Source of the DNA: Candidatus Acidulodesulfobacterium acidiphilum
GTDB lineage: Bacteria; SZUA-79; Acidulodesulfobacterales; Acidulodesulfobacteraceae
Direction of reading: 5' to 3'
NCBI GenBank assembly: GCA_008534395.1
Contig: SHMQ01000039.1
Span: 1 to 16,921, forward strand
Length of the DNA stretch: 16,921 bases
Both the position numbers and the translations under genes were made by a program. Shown here one piece after another: positions 7,291 to 14,121 of this stretch. Within the stretch, counting starts at the first letter, position 1. Every line of letters begins with the position of its first letter. The notes beneath the pieces are model-generated. The model saw only the letters and a program-made list of their open reading frames with translations. It was not told the DNA's origin and did not search any database.

Positions 7291-7319
7291 ACTATATTTT
7301 TTCTAAAAAAAATTGTCAA
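7291..7319 (-). promoter_or_regulatory. Near-consensus sigma-70 promoter of the zinc-ribbon operon
   Basis: On the minus strand TTGACA (7319-7314) is separated by exactly 17 bases from TATAGT (7296-7291): a perfect -35 and a five-of-six -10 at optimal spacing. Transcription would start near 7284, giving a leader of about 75 bases before the start at 7209. The AT-rich 146-base gap holds no other obvious element. Confidence 0.75.
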
Positions 7320-7355
7320 GAATTTTTTGCTAATTTTTTACTAAATAAATGATTA

Positions 7356-8867
7356 CTAAATAATTATTTTTAGCGCAGATATTTTTTTTTGTAAATTGCG
7401 GCGGCTCATGCCGATAGTTTGTGCAGTTTTAGTTACGTTGCTCCCGTTTTCTTTTAGTTTGCGAATCAGGTATGCTCTTTCAAAATTTTCTTTTGCCTGC
7501 TGAAATAAATCGGCAGACATAATACTTTCGATATTATTTGAATTTTCACGGCACAATATATTTTCGCCGGATGAATAATTCAAGTGAGATTGCTTTGCAT
7601 CTTCGACTGCATAAAAGCCGTCGGATTTTATAGGCGCAGTCAAAGATATGCTTGAAATGACGCTTTCCGTTTCCGAAATAACTCTACCGTTATTTTCCGC
7701 GACAGCCGGATACTTAATTTTTAATTCCGCGGCGACGTCTTCGGCGGTTACTTTATTATATAGATTTAAAATAGAAAACCTTTCTATGATATTTTTAAGT
7801 TCCCTGACGTTTCCCGGCCAGCTATAACCTTGCAGTAACTCCAAAGCGGAACGGTCTATCTCTAATCTGCCGGTATTGCCGCTAAAAATTTTAACAAAAT
7901 AATTTACTAAAAGAGGTATGTCGCTTTTTCTTTCCCTTAACGGCGGTATATAAAGCGGAATAACGTTAAGCCTGAAAAAAAGATCGCTTCTGAATCTGCC
8001 CGATTTAATTTCCTCTTCGAGATCTTTATTAGTAGCGGCGATAACCCTGACGTCTGACTCAATTTCGTTATCTCCGCCTATCCTTTGAAATTTGCCTTCC
8101 TGTAAAACCCTCAATATTTTTGACTGCATTCTCAGGCTCATATCGCCTATTTCGTCTAAAAAAAGTGTCCCTCCGTCGGCTAATTCGAATTTTCCTTTTT
8201 TTCTAGCCGCCGCTCCCGTAAAAGCTCCTTTTTCGTAACCGAAAATTTCGCTTTCTATAAGCTCTTCCGGTATAGCGGCACAGTTAATTGCTATAAAAGG
8301 CTCGCTGCTCCTCAGGCTGTTAATATGAACCGACCTCGCTGCAATCTCTTTTCCGGTGCCGTTTTCTCCGGCAATAAGAACGGGAGCCGAAGACGGGGCC
8401 GCCTTATATATCTTTTCCCTTAGATTTTTAATAGATTCTGCCTCGCCGATAAGTTCGAAACTGTTAGGCAGACTTTCTGCCAAAATAGCTTTCTTTTCGT
8501 TAAGGCTGTTATATTTTAATGCGTTTTCTACCGTAATAACGAGTCTGTCTAAAGAAAGCGGTTTCTCTATAAAATCGTAAGCTCCTATTTTTATAGTTTT
8601 AATTGCCGTATCTATATCGGAATGACCCGAAATCATAATTACCGGAATGTTTTTGTTTATCCTGACCATTTCACGTAAAATATCCGAGCCGTCGGAATCG
8701 GAAAGCCAGACGTCCAATAAGACTACGTTAGGCGATTTGTCGGCAAAGGCGTTTAATCCGGCTTTTCCGCCTGCCTCTGTTATTACCGAGTAGCCTTCGT
8801 CTTTAAGAATTCCGGAAAGAGAACTTCTTATGCTTTCTTCATCGTCCACTATCAATACAATCTTCAT
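7356..8867 (-). CDS. ntrX: Sigma-54-dependent response regulator, NtrX type
   Basis: Transcription activator of the NtrC/NtrX class, 503 residues. The receiver domain (1-120) keeps acidic residues D8 and D9, phosphoacceptor D52, S80 and K102. The AAA+ domain carries Walker A GENGTGKE (167-174), the sigma-54 contact motif GAFTGA (214-219) and Walker B LFLDEI (235-240). A Fis-type helix-turn-helix occupies about 475-500 (NVTKTAQTIGMSRRNLQKK), preceded by the NtrX-like LFQQAKENFERAYLIRKL. A linker of roughly 70 residues between AAA+ and DNA-binding parts (about 384-452) has low complexity. AGAGGT before the ATG supports the start. It lies downstream of ntrY on the same strand, as its cognate regulator. 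An NtrC-type assignment is less likely given the NtrY partner. Confidence 0.88.
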   Translation of the reverse strand: MKIVLIVDDEESIRSSLSGILKDEGYSVITEAGGKAGLNAFADKSPNVVLLDVWLSDSDGSDILREMVRINKNIPVIMISGHSDIDTAIKTIKIGAYDFIEKPLSLDRLVITVENALKYNSLNEKKAILAESLPNSFELIGEAESIKNLREKIYKAAPSSAPVLIAGENGTGKEIAARSVHINSLRSSEPFIAINCAAIPEELIESEIFGYEKGAFTGAAARKKGKFELADGGTLFLDEIGDMSLRMQSKILRVLQEGKFQRIGGDNEIESDVRVIAATNKDLEEEIKSGRFRSDLFFRLNVIPLYIPPLRERKSDIPLLVNYFVKIFSGNTGRLEIDRSALELLQGYSWPGNVRELKNIIERFSILNLYNKVTAEDVAAELKIKYPAVAENNGRVISETESVISSISLTAPIKSDGFYAVEDAKQSHLNYSSGENILCRENSNNIESIMSADLFQQAKENFERAYLIRKLKENGSNVTKTAQTIGMSRRNLQKKISALKIII

Positions 8868-9004
8868 GTTTACCTCTTTTATAAATAAATATTTTATTAC
8901 TTTTATTTATATACATATAATTATACTTATATTTATAAATAAAATGAGCAATATTTATTCCACTCGATATTTTATATATAAAAAATATTTATTTTAACGA
9001 TTTG
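8868..9004 (-). other. AT-rich spacer between ntrY and ntrX
   Basis: 137 bases composed almost entirely of A and T, with repeated AATATTTATT and TTTATAAATAAA words. A TATAAT-like hexamer occurs on the minus strand, but no -35 lies at a usable distance. I see no G+C stem and no reading frame. It could carry a secondary promoter for ntrX; nothing firm can be claimed. Confidence 0.4.
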
Positions 9005-10915
9005 TTATAACTGCATATATATTATAAAATCTGCGCCGCCTCTTTCGTTATTTTCGACACGTATCTGCGCATTGTTTTCCATTAAAATATTTTTTGTAAT
9101 AGCTAATCCTAGACCGGTTCCGCCCTGTTTTGTAGAAAAATAAGGTTCATAAATATTCTGGACTATTTCGTCGTTTATTCCAGTTCCGTTGTCTGAAAAC
9201 GATATCTTTAAGGCAAGATTTTTATTTCCGCTTTCTTTACCCCCCCGTTCTATCAGTTCCGTAAAAATTCTAATTTCGGGTTTATAGTCTTCGCCTATTT
9301 TCTCCAAATATTTCAAATTAACGCTATATACCGCATTTTCTATTATATTCATAAAAGCTCTTTTCATCTGTCTGCCGTCTATGGAAACCTTCGGCAAAGC
9401 ATCGCATAAATGCTCTATAAAACAAATATTTCTGTGAGCATTTTTGTATAAGTTGACCACTTCTCCTATTAAAGCGTTTATATCGGCAGGTTCCAAATTT
9501 GCTTTTGGAAGCCTTGCATAAAGCGAAAATTCATCTACCAAACTTTTTAAGTCGTCAACTTCCTTTATAATCGTGTTTACCAATTCGCCGAAAGTGCTAT
9601 CTTCAAGCGATATTTTTTCTCCGTATTTTCTTTTTAATCTTTCTGCAGAAAGACGAATAGGCGTAAGGGGATTTTTTATTTCATGCGACATTCTTTTTGC
9701 TACTTCTTCCCATGCCGCAACTCTCTGCGCTTTCATCATATCCGTAGTATCGTTTAATACCACTATAAAACCTATATAATTTCCCGCTTCGTCTTTCATC
9801 GTAGTAATATTGACTATATATACCTTCAAAGCTCCGTCTATATTCAATTTTATTTCTTTTGTAAGATTTTCTTTGCCAGTTTTTGCAAGTCCTTTTATAA
9901 CGCTTCTGATATCCGAAAAAATGTCTTTTGCAAAAACATCTTTATAATTCTTGCCTATAGCATCTTTATAATTTATACCGAACATATCTTCTGCGGCATT
10001 GTTTATGCTTCTAACCTTGCCGGTGGAATCTATGCCTATGACGCCTGCATGTATGTTTTTAAGTATTACTTCCATAAACCTTCTTCTTCTTTCGATTTCT
10101 TCATTGACGTTTTTTAAATCTATATTTGCTTTTTCTATCTCCTCCTTATTCTTTTTTAGATCTAAAGCCATCAAATTAAACGAATTTATAAGCATTCCTA
10201 TTTCGTCGTCGCTTTCTTTCGAAACTTTGATATCTAGGTCTCCCGAAGCCACCTTTTTTGTGCCCTCCACAAGATCTATAATAGGCTTAGTCATTTTTTT
10301 CGACAAATAAAAGCCAACCCATGATGAAATAAAAAGGACGATAAGCGTAAATATAGAAAAGAAAATAAGGTAAGTGGTTTCCATAGGGTTTTTTATAAAC
10401 CTTATCTGCGAATACTCCCTGTAAAAATGCTCGAGCCATTCAATTTTACGGTTTACCGCTGCGTCTTTTGCGCTTTTTATCAAGGCACTTTTATGCCTGA
10501 TTATAGCCGAAGTATAATCCATGGCTTTTTCTAACCTGAAAGTGTACCACTTGTTTATAATATTTGCGGCAAAACCCGTAGCAATCATTACGATAAACAT
10601 AAACAAGGAAGGAACCACGCTTACTATAACAAACAGTCCCACGAGTTTAGTTCTTAATTTTGCGCCTATTACTCCTCTTTTTCTTTCTATTATTAATTTT
10701 ATAACGTTTCTCAATACAAGAAACGACATAAGTAAAAAAAGGACTACCGTAATATTTATATAAGCATAAACTATAATCTTAGACGTTACGGAAATGTTCG
10801 AAAAAGATATCATGCGCAGTTCTTCAAAAGTAGAAAAAACGACGAGCGCGAAAATTATAGCCGCAAAAATAATTTCCCTTTTTATCTTAACTTTTTCGGA
10901 ATTTTTTTTATCCAT
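9005..10915 (-). CDS. ntrY: Membrane sensor histidine kinase, NtrY type
   Basis: Autophosphorylating kinase expected to donate phosphate to the NtrX-like regulator downstream. The 636 residues hold about four membrane helices (13-33, 47-69, 92-116, 181-203), then a HAMP domain (about 203-258), a coiled segment, a PAS domain (about 280-395), the phosphoacceptor box RMSHEIKNPLTPIRLSAERL with H411, and a GHKL ATPase with N-box NIIENAVYSV, DNGTGI (575-580) and GGTGLGL (598-604). The four-helix N-terminus and the NPLTPI H-box are typical of NtrY. The extracytoplasmic segment between helices 3 and 4 is only about 65 residues, so the protein is shorter than many NtrY proteins of 700 or more. The ribosome site is weak (AAGG, ten bases away). 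Confidence 0.87.
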   Translation of the reverse strand: MDKKNSEKVKIKREIIFAAIIFALVVFSTFEELRMISFSNISVTSKIIVYAYINITVVLFLLMSFLVLRNVIKLIIERKRGVIGAKLRTKLVGLFVIVSVVPSLFMFIVMIATGFAANIINKWYTFRLEKAMDYTSAIIRHKSALIKSAKDAAVNRKIEWLEHFYREYSQIRFIKNPMETTYLIFFSIFTLIVLFISSWVGFYLSKKMTKPIIDLVEGTKKVASGDLDIKVSKESDDEIGMLINSFNLMALDLKKNKEEIEKANIDLKNVNEEIERRRRFMEVILKNIHAGVIGIDSTGKVRSINNAAEDMFGINYKDAIGKNYKDVFAKDIFSDIRSVIKGLAKTGKENLTKEIKLNIDGALKVYIVNITTMKDEAGNYIGFIVVLNDTTDMMKAQRVAAWEEVAKRMSHEIKNPLTPIRLSAERLKRKYGEKISLEDSTFGELVNTIIKEVDDLKSLVDEFSLYARLPKANLEPADINALIGEVVNLYKNAHRNICFIEHLCDALPKVSIDGRQMKRAFMNIIENAVYSVNLKYLEKIGEDYKPEIRIFTELIERGGKESGNKNLALKISFSDNGTGINDEIVQNIYEPYFSTKQGGTGLGLAITKNILMENNAQIRVENNERGGADFIIYMQL

Positions 10916-10950
10916 TTTTTTATTGCCTTATTTGCTTTAACTCCTTTTTT

Positions 10951-10960
10951 ATTGTATCAT
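10951..10960. promoter_or_regulatory. Overlapping divergent -10 boxes between ntrY and the MBL-fold hydrolase
   Basis: The two divergent starts are only 53 bases apart. On the plus strand TATCAT (10955-10960) lies eight bases before the hydrolase ATG, with a weak TTGCTT at 17-base spacing (10932-10937). On the minus strand TACAAT (10956-10951) would start the ntrY transcript near 10944. The two boxes overlap by two bases, so the transcription units may compete. Confidence 0.4.
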
Positions 10961-10968
10961 AAAAATAT

Positions 10969-11745
10969 ATGAAAATTTTAGTACTCGGTTGCGGCACCTC
11001 GACCGGCGTTCCGTTAATAGGATGCCGCTGTAAAGTTTGCGCTTCGGAAAATCCAAAAAACAAACGTTTGAGACCTTCTATACTTATATCCGAAAATAAT
11101 TTCGATATATTAATAGATACGGCGCCTGACTTAAGAACACAAGCTTTGAAATTTAATATCGCAAACATCGATGCGGTGTTATATACTCACACGCATGCCG
11201 ACCATATTTTCGGCATAGACGACCTCAGAATGTTTAATTACTTAAAAAAACAGGACAACAAATTTATACCGGTTTACGCCTCGGAAACGGCGGTAAATTT
11301 TATTAAAGATAAATTCGACTATATATTTAAAGAAAAAACCGAATCAAGCAAGCCTTATCTAATCCCTAATATTATAAAAGAATCCTTTGAAATCAAATCC
11401 GGATTATTTATAACTCCCGTCCCCGTATATCACGGCAAAAATTTAATAAACGGCTACAGAATAAACGACTTCGCCTATATTACCGACGTATCGTCTATAA
11501 CGGAATCTTCTTTGGGTTTGCTTAAGGGGTTAAACGTGTTAATGATAGACGCCCTCAGGTTCGACTCTCACAAAACGCACTTCAGCATAGCCGAAGCTAT
11601 TAACGTTGCCGAAAAAATAAACCCGTCCAGAACTTATTTCACGCATATGGGGCATAACATAGATTACGACGAAATAAAAGAAATATGCTCCTGCAAATCC
11701 GAAAAACTAATACCGTCTTACGACGGATTAAGCATTGAACTGTAA
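10969..11745 (+). CDS. PhnP-like MBL-fold metal-dependent hydrolase
   Basis: Metallo-beta-lactamase-fold phosphodiesterase-like enzyme of 258 residues. It begins with LGCGTSTGVPLIGCRCKVC; cysteines 19, 21 and 24 match the structural zinc site of PhnP. The catalytic motif is THTHADH (H74, H76, D78, H79), with H155 (VYHG), D173 (YITD) and H226 (THMGH) completing the two-metal site. PhnP acts on cyclic phosphoribose and other phosphodiesters, but stand-alone homologues like this one, with no phn genes beside it, are of unsettled substrate, so no gene symbol is given. No Shine-Dalgarno sequence precedes the ATG, and the candidate -10 box is so near that the transcript may be leaderless. It converges on lptG with a 33-base gap. 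Confidence 0.85.
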   Translation: MKILVLGCGTSTGVPLIGCRCKVCASENPKNKRLRPSILISENNFDILIDTAPDLRTQALKFNIANIDAVLYTHTHADHIFGIDDLRMFNYLKKQDNKFIPVYASETAVNFIKDKFDYIFKEKTESSKPYLIPNIIKESFEIKSGLFITPVPVYHGKNLINGYRINDFAYITDVSSITESSLGLLKGLNVLMIDALRFDSHKTHFSIAEAINVAEKINPSRTYFTHMGHNIDYDEIKEICSCKSEKLIPSYDGLSIEL

Positions 11746-11778
11746 TATAATTTTATATTTCGGCATTGCCAACATTAA

Positions 11779-12879
11779 TTAATCGATACCCGCTATAAGA
11801 TATATCGCAAACGACATAAATATTATGTCTGCCATGAAAGCAGCAAGAAAAGGACTTAATTGGGCGGATTCGCCCAGAGACAGAGATATCGAATTTATAA
11901 CCCACCATGTAAAAGCAAATACGATGCTTATCCCTATAGAAACGGGGGAATTGCCTTTTTTACCGAGCATAAGCCCTATCGATATTCCTATAAGTATTAG
12001 AATTAAATTTATCAGCGGAAACGACAGTTTGGAATAGTAACTCGTAAGTACGTAGCTTAAACCCGATTCGGATTTTTTTGCTACTGCGACCATCTTTGAA
12101 AGATTTATTATAGAGAGAAACTCCGGCCTAAGAGTATTTGACCTGAAAAAATTTAAATTAAGATAAACTGGAATTATAAGAGCTTTAAAATATTTTTGCT
12201 CAAATCCGCCGCTTTTGTTTTTCATATTAAAGCTATCAATCTGCCCTGCCACTAATATAAGACCTTTCTTGCCGAAACGTCCCGATTTTGCTATGTATCT
12301 TTTTAAAAGAACAAATTTATCGTTAAAAACATAAACATTCACGCCTTTTATAGTTTTGCTGGACGGATTCATAATCTTTGCCGTAACTATGCTTCTTTTA
12401 TAATGGATTAAAATATTTTTGGTCGTATATTTATAAACCGATTTTGCGTTGAAAGATTTGTTTTTATTGATATATCTCTGCATAACTACTCTTCTCAAGA
12501 CATTTGTTCGCACGGCGACGAAGTTTGAAAGCAAAAATGATGCAACAGATAAAAATAAACCAAGTACAATGAGCGGAGCAAAAAATTTCAGCATACTGAG
12601 CCCAGACGATTTTACGGCGGTAATTTCGTTATTCTTATTAAAAACGGAAATAGATAAAAGGGTCGATAAAAGAATAGAGAGCGGCAATATCCTGTATATT
12701 ATTTCCGGAAGTTTATATATATAGTAAATGATTATATACTGAAATTCGGGAGAGTGTTTAGTAAATGCGCCGATATTAGAAAGAAAATCTATAGTTACGT
12801 AAAAAAATATCAAGCTTATTATAGTCACGGCAAAATATTTTAAAAATTCGTTTAACAGGTATTTTTGTAATATTTTCAT
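11779..12879 (-). CDS. lptG: LPS export permease LptG
   Basis: One of the two inner-membrane permeases of the LptB2FG complex that extracts lipopolysaccharide and passes it to LptC and the Lpt bridge. From the ATG at 12879 the protein has 366 residues. It begins MKILQKYLLNEFLKYF, the usual LptG opening, followed by transmembrane helices around residues 14-34 and about 52-115, a periplasmic beta-jellyroll region (about 120-255, with NVYVFNDKFVLLKRYIAKSG), and C-terminal helices from about 275. The frame stays open for 23 more codons upstream, but those would overlap the end of lptF and look unlike the family, so the internal ATG is chosen. It lies 2 bases after the lptF stop, without its own ribosome site, implying translational coupling. 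Confidence 0.88.
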   Translation of the reverse strand: MKILQKYLLNEFLKYFAVTIISLIFFYVTIDFLSNIGAFTKHSPEFQYIIIYYIYKLPEIIYRILPLSILLSTLLSISVFNKNNEITAVKSSGLSMLKFFAPLIVLGLFLSVASFLLSNFVAVRTNVLRRVVMQRYINKNKSFNAKSVYKYTTKNILIHYKRSIVTAKIMNPSSKTIKGVNVYVFNDKFVLLKRYIAKSGRFGKKGLILVAGQIDSFNMKNKSGGFEQKYFKALIIPVYLNLNFFRSNTLRPEFLSIINLSKMVAVAKKSESGLSYVLTSYYSKLSFPLINLILILIGISIGLMLGKKGNSPVSIGISIVFAFTWWVINSISLSLGESAQLSPFLAAFMADIIFMSFAIYLIAGID

Positions 12880-12881
12880 AA

Positions 12882-13970
12882 TTATTTTAATGAAGCTTTG
12901 ACATAAAGCACAAAACCAGAGGCGGCAAGAAATAGATCGGCGCCGCAAACTCCTATAAAAGGATTAATCTTATCGTTTAAAGACATATAAAAACCGGAAG
13001 TGAATACGACATAATAAATAACTACAAATATAATAGTATATGAGATAGCTAAGAATAAACTTCTTTTTTCAATAAGGGTGCCGAGCGGCATACCTATGAA
13101 TATAAAAAGCAGCGTAGCAACCGGTATCGCTATTTTTTTATAAAGATACGTCAGATAAATATTTTTCATCTCCGGACTTTTCTGGACTATATATTTTTGT
13201 AAAAGTTTGGAAAAAGTCAAAAAATGAATAGAGCTATTTTTGCCTGGTATAGAAAATCCGCTAAGCTTAACGTTAATTTTATAAGTTTTAAAATGCATAA
13301 TCCAAAAATTCTTAGAATCAGGCTCCTGATTCTGTATAGTGCCGTTTTTCAAATAAAAAGACAGAGTATTACGTTTCCTGTCGTACTTAATATTGCCGCT
13401 TTTTGCAATTAAAGTTTCAGGATTATTCCGAACTTTATTTAATATAAAAATTCCTTTAAGCGTAGATTTTTGCGTATTTACGCTTTTAACGAAAATGTTA
13501 AGCCCTCCAAACCTGTTAGTGAATGAATTTTTTTTCAATGCGGAAAGGGCGGCTTTTTTAACTTCTTTAACCGCAAGGACCCTAAAAAAAAAATTGAACC
13601 TCGGTGCTATATAAAACGAAAAAAGTATAGAAAAAACAAGCGGTATGAGGGAAAATAAAATTGCAGGTTTAGTAAGCCTGAAAATACTTACTCCGGAAGC
13701 CCTTAACGCAGTAATTTCGTTATCCTGCGTCATCTTGCCGAAAACAGCAAGTAATGCAAGCAAAAAAGATACGGGCAAGGTTATTATCATAAAATCAGGT
13801 ATTGTCAAGCTTGCAAGTTTTAAAACGGCAGATATGCTGATGCCTTTATTTAAAACCATCTGCGTCAACAAAAGAATGCGGTTTATCGTAACGCTGAAAG
13901 TGAAAATAACCAGACCGAAAATAAACGGAAAAATCATCTGCTTAAAAATATATCTATCTATAGTTGACAT
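12882..13970 (-). CDS. lptF: LPS export permease LptF
   Basis: Partner permease of LptG in the LPS export ATPase complex; 362 residues. The start MSTIDRYIFKQMIFPFIFGL is characteristic of LptF. Two or three N-terminal membrane helices (to about residue 125) include the conserved cytoplasmic stretch DNEITALRASGVSIF, which contacts LptB in known structures. A periplasmic jellyroll follows (about 140-260, including LNIFVKSVN and TLSFYLKNGTIQNQ), and then three C-terminal helices from about 280 (IAIPVATLLFIFIGMPLG). Gene order lptF then lptG is the standard one. No clear ribosome site precedes the ATG. The 151-base gap to the divergent gene at 14122 is AT-rich and probably holds promoters for both sides, but no convincing -35/-10 pair is visible. 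Confidence 0.88.
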   Translation of the reverse strand: MSTIDRYIFKQMIFPFIFGLVIFTFSVTINRILLLTQMVLNKGISISAVLKLASLTIPDFMIITLPVSFLLALLAVFGKMTQDNEITALRASGVSIFRLTKPAILFSLIPLVFSILFSFYIAPRFNFFFRVLAVKEVKKAALSALKKNSFTNRFGGLNIFVKSVNTQKSTLKGIFILNKVRNNPETLIAKSGNIKYDRKRNTLSFYLKNGTIQNQEPDSKNFWIMHFKTYKINVKLSGFSIPGKNSSIHFLTFSKLLQKYIVQKSPEMKNIYLTYLYKKIAIPVATLLFIFIGMPLGTLIEKRSLFLAISYTIIFVVIYYVVFTSGFYMSLNDKINPFIGVCGADLFLAASGFVLYVKASLK

Positions 13971-14111
13971 ATTGTCTTATATATCTTATTATTTTAAAAA
14001 TTGCTTTAAAATTATTGACTATATTATTTAAAAATATTAAAATTAATCTAAGCCGTATTTGATATAGTAATTTTATATTGTACCAAAAATTATAAATATT
14101 TTAAAGATGAC

Positions 14112-14116
14112 GGAGG
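14112..14116 (+). promoter_or_regulatory. Ribosome binding site deciding the start at 14122
   Basis: GGAGG, five bases before the ATG at 14122. An in-frame ATG five codons earlier (14107) overlaps the upstream side of this site and has none of its own, so the later start is chosen. Confidence 0.75.
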
Positions 14117-14121
14117 TTGTT

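Noticed and set aside
10920-11168. 82-codon minus-strand frame overlapping the start of the MBL hydrolase
   Set aside because: It is antisense to the conserved zinc-site and THTHADH coding region and shows no motif of its own.
11746-11778. Terminator between the converging MBL hydrolase and lptG
   Set aside because: Only a four-base GGCA/TGCC pairing is present, too short to support a hairpin.
12880-12948. 23-codon N-terminal extension of LptG
   Set aside because: It overlaps the end of lptF, has Cys/Arg-rich composition unlike the family, and the ATG at 12879 gives the standard LptG N-terminus.
13645-14031. 128-codon plus-strand frame opposite lptF
   Set aside because: Antisense to conserved lptF coding sequence; no ribosome site or domain.
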